Below, piece by piece: positions 36,440-47,568 of a stretch of 64,000 nt of DNA. Source of the stretch: Dyella acidiphila. Lineage in GTDB: Bacteria > Pseudomonadota > Gammaproteobacteria > Xanthomonadales > Rhodanobacteraceae. The stretch is from contig NZ_JACZZA010000006.1 of assembly GCF_014863405.1 (NCBI RefSeq), positions 124,001 through 188,000 on the forward strand, given 5' to 3'. Made by a program: the position numbers and the translations under genes. The notes under the pieces are model-generated. The model searched no databases. It was not told the DNA's origin and saw only the letters and a program-made list of their open reading frames with translations. Every line of letters begins with the position of its first letter. Positions within the stretch are counted from its first letter, which is position 1.

Positions 36440-37291
36440 ATGAGCGCACGCATCCTCGACGGTAAACGCATCGCCCAGGAATTGTTGGAGCGGATCGGTA
36501 AGCGCGTCAGCGAGCGCCGGGCGCAGGGCAAGGTCGAGCCGGGTCTGGCGGTAGTGCTGGTGGGCGACGATGCGGCCTCGTCGGTCTATGTGCGCAACAA
36601 GCGCAAAGCCTGCCATCAGGTGGGTTTCCGTTCCTTCGATTACGACTTGCCCACCAGCACCAGCCAGGACGAACTGTTCGCGCTGATCGACCGGCTCAAT
36701 GCCGATCCGGCCGTGCACGGCATCCTGGTGCAGTCGCCGCTGCCCGACCATATCAATGAAGACGCCCTGGTCGACCGCATCGATCCCAACAAGGACGTGG
36801 ACGGCTTCCAGGCCGTCAACGTGGGGCGCTTGGCCTTGCGCCGCTTCGGACTGCGTCCGTGCACGCCGAAGGGCGTGATGACCTTGCTTGGCCATACCGA
36901 TCGCCCAGTGCGCGGCCAGCATGCGGTGGTAGTGGGTGTTTCCAATCATGTGGGCCGGCCGCTGGCGCTGGAATTGCTGATTGCCGGCTGCACTGTCACG
37001 TGCTGCCATCGTTTTACCCGCGACCTGGAAAGCTATGTGCGGCAGGCCGATATCCTGGTGGTTGCAGTAGGCAAGCCCGGACTAGTCAAGGGCGAATGGA
37101 TCAAGCGCGGCGCGGTGGTGGTGGATGTAGGCATCAATCGTCTGGACGACGGGCGACTGGTCGGCGATGTGGATTTCGACGTGGCCTCGCAGCAGGCGAG
37201 CTGGATTACGCCGGTGCCGGGTGGCGTGGGTCCGATGACCGTGGCCACGCTGATGGAAAACACCTTGGAAGCCGCCGAAGCGCGCGCCTGA
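36440..37291 (+). CDS. folD: bifunctional methylenetetrahydrofolate dehydrogenase/cyclohydrolase
   Basis: Interconverts 5,10-methylene-, methenyl- and 10-formyl-tetrahydrofolate, supplying one-carbon units for purines and formylmethionine. The 283 residues match FolD. Seen: [21 protein letters not shown] with the catalytic Lys-containing K-R-K following, [25 protein letters not shown] and [11 protein letters not shown], and the NADP-binding segment [18 protein letters not shown] near 162-178, then [18 protein letters not shown]. The start at 36440 is preferred (GACGGG upstream) over the in-frame ATG at 36410. It stands before guaB, fitting a purine-supply neighbourhood. Confidence 0.95.
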   Translation: MSARILDGKRIAQELLERIGKRVSERRAQGKVEPGLAVVLVGDDAASSVYVRNKRKACHQVGFRSFDYDLPTSTSQDELFALIDRLNADPAVHGILVQSPLPDHINEDALVDRIDPNKDVDGFQAVNVGRLALRRFGLRPCTPKGVMTLLGHTDRPVRGQHAVVVGVSNHVGRPLALELLIAGCTVTCCHRFTRDLESYVRQADILVVAVGKPGLVKGEWIKRGAVVVDVGINRLDDGRLVGDVDFDVASQQASWITPVPGGVGPMTVATLMENTLEAAEARA

Positions 37292-37415
37292 TCCGCCCTT
37301 GGATAGTGCGGCGCGAAGCCGCATCTTGCCCGCTCGCCCGGTATCTGGCCGGTTGTCTTCGCGCGGGACAGCCTGACATTCATCATCGGCAGTCGCCTTA
37401 AGGACCGCTCCCGCG

Positions 37416-38905
<1,490 letters not shown>

Positions 38906-38920
38906 TCGGTGCGTGCGCAA

Positions 38921-38966
38921 GCGGCAGCGGCACGTTGCAACGACGCTCTCGTTGCCACGCTGCCGC
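38921..38966 (+). other. hairpin between guaB and guaA
   Basis: GCGGCAGCG at 38921-38929 pairs with CGCTGCCGC at 38958-38966. An inner stem GCAACG/CGTTGC (38937-38942 with 38950-38955) continues it. The structure could lower read-through into guaA or stabilise the guaB message. There is no T-run. Confidence 0.45.
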
Positions 38967-39023
38967 TGCTTCGTTTCCGCGTGATGCCATCCACGATTTC
39001 CGTTTCTTCCTTGCCCGGCCGCC

Positions 39024-40604
39024 ATGACCAACATCCATAGCGACAAGATCCTCATCCTCGACTTCGGCGCGCAGTACACCCAGTTGATTGCGCGGCGCAT
39101 CCGCGAGATCGGCGTGTACTGCGAAATCTGGGCCTGGGACCACAACCCGGCGGAGATCGCCGCGTTTGGCGCCAAGGGCATCATCCTGTCCGGCGGTCCG
39201 GAATCGACCACCGTGCACGGCGCGCCCAAGGCACCGCAGGAAGTGTTCGACGCAGGCTTGCCGATCCTGGGCATCTGCTACGGCATGCAGACCCTGGCCG
39301 CGCAGCTGGGCGGCGCCACCGAAGCGGCCGATGCACGCGAGTTCGGACATGCAAAGGTCGATGTGATCGCATCGGACAAGCTGTTCGCCGGGCTCAGCGA
39401 CCACCCCTCCAGCCACGCGCTGGATGTCTGGATGAGTCATGGCGACCACGTTGCCAAGGCGCCGCCAGGCTTCACCGTCACCGCCGTCACCGAGCGCATT
39501 CCGGTGGCCGCCATGTCCAACGAAGCCAAGCGCTGGTACGGCGTGCAGTTTCATCCGGAAGTGACGCATACCAAGCAGGGCAATGCCTTGCTCAAGCGCT
39601 TCATCGCCGAGATCTGCGGCTGCCAGACGTTGTGGACTGCCGCGCACATCATCGACGACCAGATCGCCCGCGTGCGCGAACAGGTCGGCCAGGATCACGT
39701 GCTGCTGGGCCTTTCCGGCGGCGTGGATTCGTCGGTGGTCGCTGCACTGCTGCATCGTGCGATCGGCAAGCAGCTCACCTGCGTCTTCGTCGACACCGGC
39801 CTGCTGCGCTGGCAGGAAGGCGACCAGGTCATGGCCACCATGGCCGAGCACATGGGCGTGAAGGTGATCCGCGTCAACGCTGCCGAGCGCTATTTCAAGG
39901 CGCTCGAAGGCGTGGCCGATCCGGAAGCCAAGCGCAAGATCATCGGTCGCCTGTTCGTGGAAATCTTCGACGAGGAATCGACCAAGGTCACCGCCGCCGG
40001 CAACGGCCATGTGAAGTGGCTGGCGCAGGGCACCATCTATCCGGACGTAATCGAATCGGCCGGCAGCAAGACCGGCAAGGCGCATGTGATCAAAAGCCAC
40101 CACAACGTGGGCGGCCTGCCGGAACACATGAAGCTCAAGCTGGTCGAGCCGCTGCGCGAGCTGTTCAAGGACGAAGTGCGCCGCATCGGCGTGGAACTGG
40201 GCCTGCCGCGCGAGATGGTCTATCGCCATCCGTTCCCCGGCCCCGGCCTGGGCGTGCGCATCCTGGGCGAAGTGAAGGCCGAATACGCCGAGCTGCTGGC
40301 GCGCGCCGACGCGATCTTTATCGAGGAGCTGCGCAAAGCCGATCTGTACGACAGCGTCAGCCAAGCCTTCGCCGTGTTCCTGCCGGTGAAGTCGGTAGGC
40401 GTGGTCGGCGATGCCCGGGCCTATGAGTGGGTGATCGCCCTGCGCGCCGTTGAGACCATCGACTTCATGACCGCCCATTGGGCGCACCTGCCGTACGATT
40501 TCCTTGGCACGGTTTCCAATCGTATTATCAATGAGTTGCGCGGTGTTTCTCGTGTGGTCTATGACATCAGTGGCAAGCCGCCGGCCACGATTGAGTGGGA
40601 ATGA
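39024..40604 (+). CDS. guaA: GMP synthase (glutamine-hydrolysing)
   Basis: Converts XMP to GMP using ATP and glutamine, 526 residues. The class I glutamine amidotransferase domain (1-200) shows ILSGGPEST, the nucleophile Cys in [12 protein letters not shown] near 82-92 and His-x-Glu in FHPEVTH near 178. The ATP-pyrophosphatase domain starts [16 protein letters not shown] near 227-242. The C-terminal dimerisation part ([33 protein letters not shown]) completes it. It ends in a long perfect hairpin at 40609. Confidence 0.97.
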   Translation: MTNIHSDKILILDFGAQYTQLIARRIREIGVYCEIWAWDHNPAEIAAFGAKGIILSGGPESTTVHGAPKAPQEVFDAGLPILGICYGMQTLAAQLGGATEAADAREFGHAKVDVIASDKLFAGLSDHPSSHALDVWMSHGDHVAKAPPGFTVTAVTERIPVAAMSNEAKRWYGVQFHPEVTHTKQGNALLKRFIAEICGCQTLWTAAHIIDDQIARVREQVGQDHVLLGLSGGVDSSVVAALLHRAIGKQLTCVFVDTGLLRWQEGDQVMATMAEHMGVKVIRVNAAERYFKALEGVADPEAKRKIIGRLFVEIFDEESTKVTAAGNGHVKWLAQGTIYPDVIESAGSKTGKAHVIKSHHNVGGLPEHMKLKLVEPLRELFKDEVRRIGVELGLPREMVYRHPFPGPGLGVRILGEVKAEYAELLARADAIFIEELRKADLYDSVSQAFAVFLPVKSVGVVGDARAYEWVIALRAVETIDFMTAHWAHLPYDFLGTVSNRIINELRGVSRVVYDISGKPPATIEWE

Positions 40605-40608
40605 GCAA

Positions 40609-40655
40609 ATCATGTGCTTGGCGCATGAGCTGCGCCAAGCACATGATAAGTTTTC
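40609..40655 (+). terminator. terminator after guaA with 17-pair perfect stem
   Basis: ATCATGTGCTTGGCGCA (40609-40625) pairs without mismatch with TGCGCCAAGCACATGAT (40631-40647) around the loop TGAGC, followed by AAGTTTTCTT. It begins five bases after the guaA stop. The stem is longer than most intrinsic terminators. Confidence 0.8.
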
Positions 40656-40697
40656 TTAGAAAGTAGCGCTAAGTCACTGAAATAAAAAGAACCGTTC

Positions 40698-41330
40698 TCA
40701 GCGAGGGCGCCGCACGGCGCGAAGCTTGCCGCTGCTGCCCCCGCCGCAGAAGAACCGGTCGCCGCCATCGGACTCCAGGCCGGACACGAAGGTGCCCGCC
40801 GGCAGGTCGAGCTGTTCCAGCACTTCTCCGGTTTCCGGATCCACCCGCCGCAAATCGCTTTCGTCCCCCTCCCAGCTGCCATGCCACAGCTCGCCGTCGA
40901 CCCAGGTGACGCCGGTGACGAAGCGGCTGCATGGGATGGTGCGCAGGATCGCGCCGGTGTCGGGATCGATCTGGTGGATCTTGCGCTCCCGGTATTGCCC
41001 CACCCATAGCGAACCTTCGGCCCAGGCCAGGCCCGAATCGGCACCGCCGCCGGGAGATGGAATGGTGGCCAGCACCTGGCCGGTTGCGGGGTCGATCTTC
41101 TGGATGCGCGTTTCGGCGAGTTGGTACAGGTGCCGGCCGTCGAAAGCGGTGCCGGCATGGGCGAAGACATCGATCGCGCGCACCGTTTTACCACTGGAGG
41201 GGTCCAGTTGCTGCAGCGAGTCGCCGGTGGCGAACCAGACATGGCGGCCATCGAAGCTGACGCCGTGGATATGGTCGATGCCGGGGAACGGGCCGTATTC
41301 CTGCACGATGTCAGCGGTGGAGCGTTTCAT
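40698..41330 (-). CDS. beta-propeller repeat protein (YncE/glutamine cyclotransferase-like)
   Basis: A 210-residue protein of four to five short propeller repeats, each with the pattern x-V/L-D-P-x-T/S-G-x-V/I: LQQLDPSSGKTVRAIDVF, IQKIDPATGQVLATIPSP, IHQIDPDTGAILRTIPCS and LRRVDPETGEVLEQLDLP, alternating with WxA/G strands such as GLAWAEGSLWVGQY. No signal peptide, so probably cytosolic. The catalytic Glu of plant-type glutaminyl cyclases cannot be confirmed. The start at 41330 begins MKRSTADIVQEYGPFPGIDHIHG. It follows the TPR/wHTH regulator by 29 bases on the same strand. Role unknown. Confidence 0.65.
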   Translation of the reverse strand: MKRSTADIVQEYGPFPGIDHIHGVSFDGRHVWFATGDSLQQLDPSSGKTVRAIDVFAHAGTAFDGRHLYQLAETRIQKIDPATGQVLATIPSPGGGADSGLAWAEGSLWVGQYRERKIHQIDPDTGAILRTIPCSRFVTGVTWVDGELWHGSWEGDESDLRRVDPETGEVLEQLDLPAGTFVSGLESDGGDRFFCGGGSSGKLRAVRRPR

Positions 41331-41359
41331 GGTGTGATCCTCGATTGGACGGCGTGATG

Positions 41360-42580
41360 CTAGTCGTCCGGCCATGGAGCAGTGAGTAACAAGGCCGTCG
41401 CGAATCCGGGCATGGGCGGTGTCATCCAGCGGCGTGCGCGGCCATGGCCGAACGATTGCACCTTGCCGGCGCCGGCCAGTGCATCGAGCGCGCGCTGCAC
41501 GGAGCGCTGGCTGGTGCCGAGCGCCAGGGCCAGGGCGGAGCTGGACCATGTTTCGCCGTCGGCCAGAAACGCCAGCACGGCGGCGTGCGCTTCCTCCACG
41601 GGACGCGCCAGCACCATCACCTCGTGCGCATGCCTGGGCGCGATGGTGAAACCTCGGCTGGTGGCATGCACGCCAGCCAATCCGCGCAGGGCAATACGTA
41701 GGCGGCCGATTTCCACGCGCAAGCGGGCGCGGTGTGTTTCATCGAGCTGCCTGGCGCGGAATGCCGACCTGATCAGCGCATCGCGCGGGACGTCATCCGG
41801 CCATGCTTCGGCCAGTGCACGCGCCAGCGAAAACAGCACCGGCCGCCTGGCCAGCGAGACGCTTGCCTGGGCGTGGCGCACGGCATGGCGGCAGGCGTCC
41901 ACGATCAGCGCTTTCGAGGTCTGCAGGGCTTCGAGATCGGCGAGTCGTTGCGGGCTCACCTGGCCTGCCGCGATCAGCCGTGCGACGGGTGTCTGCAGCA
42001 ATTGGGAAGCGCTTTCCACTTCGGCGCTGAGGGCCGGAATGCCGGCCTCGCGCGCTGCGCGCCGGGCGCGGGCAAGCGCCTCGTCCGCGGCCTTGGTGTG
42101 CAGCCGGCGCATGGCGATGCCGGCGCTGACCAGCTCATGCGTGGTTCTCAACGTGGGCGGCAGGGGCGCCGGGTCGAGCGCGGCAAGGATGCGTTCGGCA
42201 TCGTCGAGCCGGCCGATCAGTAGCAGGCGCCGCACTTCCAGATAGCGTGCATGCGCCGCATTGGAGCTGTCGCCGTGCGCCTGCAGCGTTTCGCGCGCGG
42301 CATCGAGGGCTTTCGGCGCCCAGCCCAGATCGCGCGAAACAAAGGCAATTTCCGCTTCGGCGACGATGCAGCGTGCGCGCGCCAGCGCTTCGTTGGGGCC
42401 GAAGGCACGCGCTGCGGCACGGATCAGTTCTCGCGCTCGGGGCAGATCGCCGAGCTGCGCCATGGCGATGCCGCGCAGTGCCAGGGCCGGCAGATCTTCG
42501 CGCAACGCCACCCGGTTCAGCGCGCCGAGCGGATCACCCTTGGCCAGTGCGCGGGCGGCGGCCGTGATCAGCGAATCCAT
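41360..42580 (-). CDS. TPR-like helical protein with C-terminal winged helix (putative regulator)
   Basis: A 406-residue protein not matched to a named family. Residues 1-215 form Ala/Leu/Arg-rich paired helices like degenerate tetratricopeptide repeats (ALRGIAMAQLGDLPRARELI; RYLEVRRLLLIGRLDDAERI). A middle part around 270-300 has RLRVEIGRLRIALRGLAGV, which resembles the arm of OmpR-type domains. The end, 345-390, is a clear winged helix (WSSSALALALGTSQRSVQRA, then LDALAGAGKVQSFGHGRARRW). It diverges from the DUF899/DUF2182 pair 108 bases away and may regulate it. Start at 42580 has GGGA upstream. Confidence 0.65.
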   Translation of the reverse strand: MDSLITAAARALAKGDPLGALNRVALREDLPALALRGIAMAQLGDLPRARELIRAAARAFGPNEALARARCIVAEAEIAFVSRDLGWAPKALDAARETLQAHGDSSNAAHARYLEVRRLLLIGRLDDAERILAALDPAPLPPTLRTTHELVSAGIAMRRLHTKAADEALARARRAAREAGIPALSAEVESASQLLQTPVARLIAAGQVSPQRLADLEALQTSKALIVDACRHAVRHAQASVSLARRPVLFSLARALAEAWPDDVPRDALIRSAFRARQLDETHRARLRVEIGRLRIALRGLAGVHATSRGFTIAPRHAHEVMVLARPVEEAHAAVLAFLADGETWSSSALALALGTSQRSVQRALDALAGAGKVQSFGHGRARRWMTPPMPGFATALLLTAPWPDD

Positions 42581-42688
42581 CGGAATCCCGCCACACTTGT
42601 CACTCCCAGCCCCAGGCAACGGCTGCCTAATCTAGCTCATGTCGAATCGGGAACCGCCCGAGCGTCGTTTTCATCAGAGGACTGAGCG

Positions 42689-43465
42689 ATGACCAAGCAC
42701 ACCGTTGGAACACGCAAGGAATGGCTGGCCGCCAGGCTGGACCTGCTGCAGGCCGAAAAGGACCTGACCCGGCGCAGCGACGAGCTGGCCCGGCAGCGGC
42801 AGCAACTGCCATGGGTAAGGATCGACAAGCCTTACCGTTTCGATACTGACGAAGGCAGTGCCACGCTGGCGGAGCTGTTTCGCGGCCGTTCGCAGCTGCT
42901 GGTTTACCACTTCATGTTCGGGCCGGATTTCGAGGCCGGCTGCCCGTCCTGTTCGATGATCGCCGACGGCTTCAATGGCTTTGCCGCGCACCTGGCCCAG
43001 CACGATGTGATGCTGTGGGCGATTTCGCGCGCGCCGTTGCCCACATTGCAGGCGTTCAAGCAGCGCATGGGCTGGAGCTTTCCGTGGGCTTCATCGAACG
43101 CAAGCGACTTCAATGCCGATTTCAGCGTGTGGTTCAGCGCGGAAGAAGAGCGCGCCGGCCGCGTGGAATACAACTACCGGCACGAGCCCGCCCGCAGTTG
43201 CGAGCATGCCGCAAGCAGCGATGAAGGACCGGTGGCCAGCTTTGCCGCCATGTGCGGCACCGACCGCGCCACCTATGTGCGCGATCGTCCGGGCATGAGC
43301 GCCTTCGTGCAGGAGCACGGGGCCGTGTACCACAGCTATTCCACCTATGCGCGCGGACTGGACGTGTTGTGGGGCTCGTACCAATGGCTCGATCGCGCGC
43401 CCAAGGGACGCAACGAGGAAGCAGGCTTGTGGTGGCGCCACCATGACGACTACGGCAAGCGCTGA
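42689..43465 (+). CDS. DUF899 thioredoxin-fold protein
   Basis: A 258-residue member of the DUF899 family, predicted thioredoxin-like. Seen: N-terminal helices (RKEWLAARLDLLQAEKDLTR, then RSDELARQRQQLPWV), the family motif YRFDTDEGSATLAELFRGRS, then LLVYHFMFGPDFEAGCPSCSM with a CxxC pair at Cys85 and Cys88, and AVYHSYSTYARGLDVLWGSY toward the end. Cytosolic; no signal. DUF899 proteins often sit beside regulators and DUF2182 or DoxX-type membrane proteins; here DUF2182 follows by 15 bases. Enzymatic role is not established; a thiol redox function is inferred. Confidence 0.85.
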   Translation: MTKHTVGTRKEWLAARLDLLQAEKDLTRRSDELARQRQQLPWVRIDKPYRFDTDEGSATLAELFRGRSQLLVYHFMFGPDFEAGCPSCSMIADGFNGFAAHLAQHDVMLWAISRAPLPTLQAFKQRMGWSFPWASSNASDFNADFSVWFSAEEERAGRVEYNYRHEPARSCEHAASSDEGPVASFAAMCGTDRATYVRDRPGMSAFVQEHGAVYHSYSTYARGLDVLWGSYQWLDRAPKGRNEEAGLWWRHHDDYGKR

Positions 43466-43480
43466 GCGAGGTGGCCGTTG

Positions 43481-44266
43481 ATGTCCGGGCGCACGTCGCG
43501 GTTATGCTTTCTGGCTGCTTCGGCACTGGCCGTTGCTGCTTGTACGGCGGCGGCGATCGCCGAATGCATCGGCATGTCGTCGATGGGCAGCATGCCGATG
43601 CCCGGCGGATGGCACATGTCGATGATCTGGATGCGCATGCCGACGCAGACGTGGCCGGGCGCGGCGGCATCTTTCCTGAGCATGTGGCTGGTGATGATGG
43701 CGGCGATGATGCTGCCATCGCTGCTGCCGGTGTTGCGGCGTTATCACCGGCAGATCCAGCACGGCGACGCACGGCATGCCGGTGCGCGAACCCTGCTGAT
43801 GGCGGCAGGATATTTCTTGGTCTGGGCCGTGCTTGGTGCGTTGATCTATGGCATGGGCATCGCGCTGGCCACTGTCGCGATGCGCTGGCCGATGCTTGCA
43901 CGCATCGCTCCCCTGGCGGCCGGCATGATCGTGCTTGGCGCAGGCGCGCTGCAGTTTACGCGTTGGAAAGCACATCATCTCGCTGGCTGCCGCGCGCTGC
44001 CGGACTGTTGCCAGCGCTTGCGGGCGAACACCGCTGCGGTCTGGCGCTATGGCGTGCAGCACGGCATTCGCTGCTGTCATTGCTGCGCGGGGCTTACGGC
44101 GATCTTGCTGGTGGCTGGCGTGATGGACCTGCGCGCGATGGCCCTGGTCACGGCTGCGATTACCGCCGAACGCCTGGCGCCGGCGGCCAGGCCGGTCGCA
44201 TGGCTTATCGGTATTGCGGCGATGGGGGCAGGCATCGGCTTGCTTGCGCAAGCCGCATGGGCGTGA
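43481..44266 (+). CDS. DUF2182 integral membrane protein (predicted metal-binding)
   Basis: A 261-residue protein with about seven hydrophobic segments. Seen: Met-rich region MSSMGSMPMPGGWHMSMIWM near 30-55, AASFLSMWLVMMAAMMLPSLL near 62-85, and a His/Cys cluster QHGIRCCHCCAGL near 192-205, which corresponds to the conserved HGxxCxxCC region of DUF2182. These residues could hold copper or another soft metal in the inner membrane. Start 43481 has GAGGTGG six bases upstream. It is co-directional with the DUF899 gene (15-bp gap), so the two probably work together. Function unknown. Confidence 0.82.
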   Translation: MSGRTSRLCFLAASALAVAACTAAAIAECIGMSSMGSMPMPGGWHMSMIWMRMPTQTWPGAAASFLSMWLVMMAAMMLPSLLPVLRRYHRQIQHGDARHAGARTLLMAAGYFLVWAVLGALIYGMGIALATVAMRWPMLARIAPLAAGMIVLGAGALQFTRWKAHHLAGCRALPDCCQRLRANTAAVWRYGVQHGIRCCHCCAGLTAILLVAGVMDLRAMALVTAAITAERLAPAARPVAWLIGIAAMGAGIGLLAQAAWA

Positions 44267-44845
<579 letters not shown>

Positions 44846-44908
44846 GTTTGAACGGCAGATGGGTTTTTACCCAATCGAACCGGCAACGCCAGCCCTGATC
44901 TTCAAAAC

Positions 44909-44952
44909 CTCCTCACCGTCATTCCGGCGCAGGCCGGAATGACGGTGAGGAG
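44909..44952. repeat. REP-like palindrome 2, 20-pair perfect stem
   Basis: The arms CTCCTCACCGTCATTCCGGC-type half (44909-44928) and its complement (44933-44952) pair without mismatch around GCAG. The inner GTCATTCCGGC/GCCGGAATGAC unit is the same REP core as at 34509. It lies between the convergent tadA and sirtuin stops, so it may also terminate both. Confidence 0.88.
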
Positions 44953-44961
44953 CGCAGTACC

Positions 44962-45816
44962 TCAGGCTTCAAGCAAAAAGCCCAGCGCCTCCGCGCACGG
45001 CTGCTCCACTTTCAAGCTGAGCAGCGGATCGGCGCGCGTGCGTCCGAGATTCACCGCCGCAATCGGCTTGCCCGCCTTGGCCGCCGCATGCGCAAAGCGG
45101 TAGCCGGAAAACACCATCAGCGACGAACCGACCACCAGCATGGCGTCGGCCTCGTCCAACGCCTGCATCGCCATCGTCACGCGATCGCGTGGCACGTTTT
45201 CGCCGAAAAACACTACGTCCGGTTTCAACACGCCGCCGCAGTGCGGGCAGGGAGGCACGTTGAAGCGGCTGAAATCGTGGCCGTCCAGATCTGCATCGCC
45301 GTCCGGCGCATCGGCGGCATCGAGCGTGGCCCAGTCCGGATTGTGTTCCAGCAGCGCTTGTTGCAAGGCGTGCCGCGGTGAGCGCTGTTCGCAGCCCATG
45401 CAGCGCACGGTGTCCAGCCGGCCGTGCATATCCACTACCTGCCGGCTGCCGGCGCGCTGATGCAGGCCATCCACGTTCTGGGTCAGCAACAACTGCGATT
45501 TACCCAGTTGCTCCAGTTGCACCAGCGCACGATGGGTACCGTTGGGCAGCGCATGCCCGAAGCGGCGCCAGCCGACCAGGCTACGCGCCCAGTAGCGCTT
45601 GCGAGTGAGCTCCTCGCCCATAAAGGCCTGGTAAGTGACCGGCTGGGCACGCTTCCAGCTGCCATCGGCATCGCGATAATCGGGAATGCCCGAATCGGTG
45701 CTGCAGCCGGCACCGGTCAGCACAAACAGCCGGCGATGACGGCCGATAAAGGCCTTGAGCGCCTCGCTGCCGGTTTCGGCCGGCGGGCTGGTCGCTGGAG
45801 CAGGGATAGACGCCAC
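44962..45816 (-). CDS. NAD-dependent protein deacylase (sirtuin)
   Basis: Removes acetyl or related groups from lysines, consuming NAD. 284 residues. Seen: FVLTGAGCSTDSGIPDYRD at 31-49, TQNVDGLHQRAGS at 112-124, the catalytic His131 in VVDMHGRLDT, zinc pairs Cys139/Cys142 and Cys190/Cys193, then VVFFGENVPRD and VVGSSLMVFSGYRFAHAA. Spacing between the zinc pairs (48 residues) is long, as in SIRT4-like bacterial members. The start is read as GTG at 45816 because GAGG precedes it and the longer frame would run under the divergent gene. Ends ten bases from the palindrome at 44909-44952. Confidence 0.9.
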   Translation of the reverse strand: MASIPAPATSPPAETGSEALKAFIGRHRRLFVLTGAGCSTDSGIPDYRDADGSWKRAQPVTYQAFMGEELTRKRYWARSLVGWRRFGHALPNGTHRALVQLEQLGKSQLLLTQNVDGLHQRAGSRQVVDMHGRLDTVRCMGCEQRSPRHALQQALLEHNPDWATLDAADAPDGDADLDGHDFSRFNVPPCPHCGGVLKPDVVFFGENVPRDRVTMAMQALDEADAMLVVGSSLMVFSGYRFAHAAAKAGKPIAAVNLGRTRADPLLSLKVEQPCAEALGFLLEA

Positions 45817-45922
45817 GTTTTGCCTCGCGCGTAAAACGGCCCGATGATGGCAGGGTGGCATTGAATTGCCCGCGGAAGCCACCAGCAGGTGGTTTCCACC
45901 CCATCGCAGATCGGGAGCCGCC

Positions 45923-46600
45923 ATGAATGTCCTGCTATTTGGTGCCACCGGCATGGTTGGACAAGGTGTGCTGCGCGAGTGCCTGCTGGCGCCGGACGTC
46001 GCCCTGGTGCAAACCGTGGGACGTACGGCAACGGGCCAGTCGCATCCCAGGCTGCGGGAGCTCAGCGTGGCGGACCTGCTCCGCTGCGACACCGTCGCCG
46101 ATCAGCTGAATGGCTTCGACGCCTGCTTTTTTTGCCTGGGCGTGTCCTCGGCCGGCATGCAGGAAAACGCGTATTCGCATCTGACCTACGAGTTGACCGT
46201 ATCGATTGCCCAGTTGCTGGCGTCGCGCAATCCGGGCATGACCTTCACCTACGTCTCCGGTGCCGGCACCGACAGTTCCGAGCAGGGGCGCAGCATGTGG
46301 GCGCGGGTCAAGGGACGCATCGAAAACGCCTTGCAGCGGCTGCCGTTCAAGGCGGTGTATCTGTTCCGCCCGGGCATTATCCAGCCGCTGGATGGCATCC
46401 GTTCCAAAACCTCGTCCTACCAATTCTTCTACAGCCTCAGCCGGCCGCTGCTGACGCCGCTGCGCAAGCTGTTTCCCAACGCAATACTCAGCACGCGGAT
46501 GATGGGGCAGGCGATGTTGAATGCCGTTCGCTATGGCGCGCCGAAAGCGGTACTGGAAACCGCGGATATCCGCGCCTTGGCGGAACGCACAGCGACGTGA
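45923..46600 (+). CDS. NAD(P)-binding Rossmann protein (YbjT/HTATIP2-like)
   Basis: A 225-residue atypical short-chain dehydrogenase-like protein. Seen: MNVLLFGATGMVGQGVLREC at the N-terminus (the GxxGxxG dinucleotide loop), ACFFCLGVSSAGM near 70-80, TFTYVSGAGTDSSEQGRSMW near 110-130, ARVKGRIENALQRLPFKAVYLFRPG near 130-155. The catalytic Tyr-x-x-x-Lys of true dehydrogenases is replaced, as in HTATIP2-like reductases where WARVKGR takes its place. GGGAG precedes the start. It diverges from the sirtuin gene (106 bp). Substrate unknown. Confidence 0.8.
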   Translation: MNVLLFGATGMVGQGVLRECLLAPDVALVQTVGRTATGQSHPRLRELSVADLLRCDTVADQLNGFDACFFCLGVSSAGMQENAYSHLTYELTVSIAQLLASRNPGMTFTYVSGAGTDSSEQGRSMWARVKGRIENALQRLPFKAVYLFRPGIIQPLDGIRSKTSSYQFFYSLSRPLLTPLRKLFPNAILSTRMMGQAMLNAVRYGAPKAVLETADIRALAERTAT

Positions 46601-46678
46601 CGGGCAAGTAGTTCGACAGCACCGGCAACGGACTTGTCGCGATGGAACCGCATGCTGCGATATACCACTGCTGGTCTG

Positions 46679-47536
46679 TCACTGCGCTGCGGGTGGTTCG
46701 ATCCGGGGCGATGCCCGTCGAGTTCGCGTCGCCGAGGTTCGGGCCAGCGCGTGGCGCAGCTGCACCACTTCATCGGTGGCTGGCAATTGATCGATGGCCT
46801 GCAGAAAGACCTGGTAATCCTGGCGCCAGCCGAGCCGGTCGATGATCGAGCGCAGTCGCTTGATACGCATACCGTAGCGCTGGATGCGCTTTTTCTTCAT
46901 GCCGGCGTCGTGGCCTGCCTTGCGCAGGAATTCCAGCTGGTAGCGCAGCCAACGGGCACGCCGCCGCGAGCGATGGAACGCCTCGTTGGTGCGTTGTTCG
47001 AGCGCTTTGCGGCGCGCTTTTTTCACGCGCTTGCTGCTGCGTCGGAGCATGGCCTTGGTCATCGCCGGCGTGATGCTTGACCAGGGCAGGGTGTTGATCG
47101 TCTGGCCGATGCGTTCGGCCTGGTCCTGCCGCTTCATCCAGCCGGGATCCTGTTTCACGGCATCCTCAAGCAGTGCCGTGCTGCGTTGCTGCAACTGCTC
47201 GCCGAGTGCCGGTGTGATCTGCAGGTTGTGCGCACTGGCCAGTCGCTGTGCCGTGCGTATGACTATCTGCGCGTCGCGCAATGGGGAAAAGCCGTGGATC
47301 AGTTGCTTCAGTTGCTGGTCGATGCGCGCGACCTGTGGCGAGGGCGGCAGCGCGGTGAGCAGGCTGCGCAGTTTGCGGCCGCAGCGGCGCGCCTCATGGA
47401 TAAGATCGTGTGGATTCTTCGACGAGGCCAGCACCGCCTGCAGTGCATGGCACTCCTTGGCCGCCAGCGAACCCAGCGCCAGACCGAGGTGGTGCCTGCT
47501 GTGCTTGGCGTGGTTCATCCGGCCGAATGGCTCCAC
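46679..47536 (-). CDS. CHAD-domain protein
   Basis: A 285-residue, all-helical, very basic protein of the CHAD family (conserved histidine alpha-helical domain), proposed to bind polyphosphate. Characteristic segments: NPHDLIHEARRCGRKLRSLL near 41-60 with the conserved His and basic residues, FSPLRDAQIVIRTAQRL near 84-100, and the second half EAFHRSRRRARWLRYQLEFLR near 185-205, AGMKKKRIQRYGMRIKRLRSII. No CYTH triphosphatase domain is attached. The first codon is GTG at 47536; ATG at 47518 is an alternative. Tail-to-tail with the preceding gene, 32 bases after the start of the glycosyltransferase end. Confidence 0.85.
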   Translation of the reverse strand: MEPFGRMNHAKHSRHHLGLALGSLAAKECHALQAVLASSKNPHDLIHEARRCGRKLRSLLTALPPSPQVARIDQQLKQLIHGFSPLRDAQIVIRTAQRLASAHNLQITPALGEQLQQRSTALLEDAVKQDPGWMKRQDQAERIGQTINTLPWSSITPAMTKAMLRRSSKRVKKARRKALEQRTNEAFHRSRRRARWLRYQLEFLRKAGHDAGMKKKRIQRYGMRIKRLRSIIDRLGWRQDYQVFLQAIDQLPATDEVVQLRHALARTSATRTRRASPRIEPPAAQ

Positions 47537-47568
47537 TGACCTTCAGGACAGGCGTTGCCTTCAAGCCA

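Noticed and set aside
34510-36531. Minus-strand open frame of 673 codons
   Set aside because: Covers the rhodanese-ThiF gene on the opposite strand and runs through a REP element; the GNAT gene within it is in a different frame and clearly real.
45817-46092. N-terminal extension of the sirtuin to 46092
   Set aside because: The added 92 residues run opposite the divergent NAD(P)-binding protein gene and show no sirtuin or signal sequence features.
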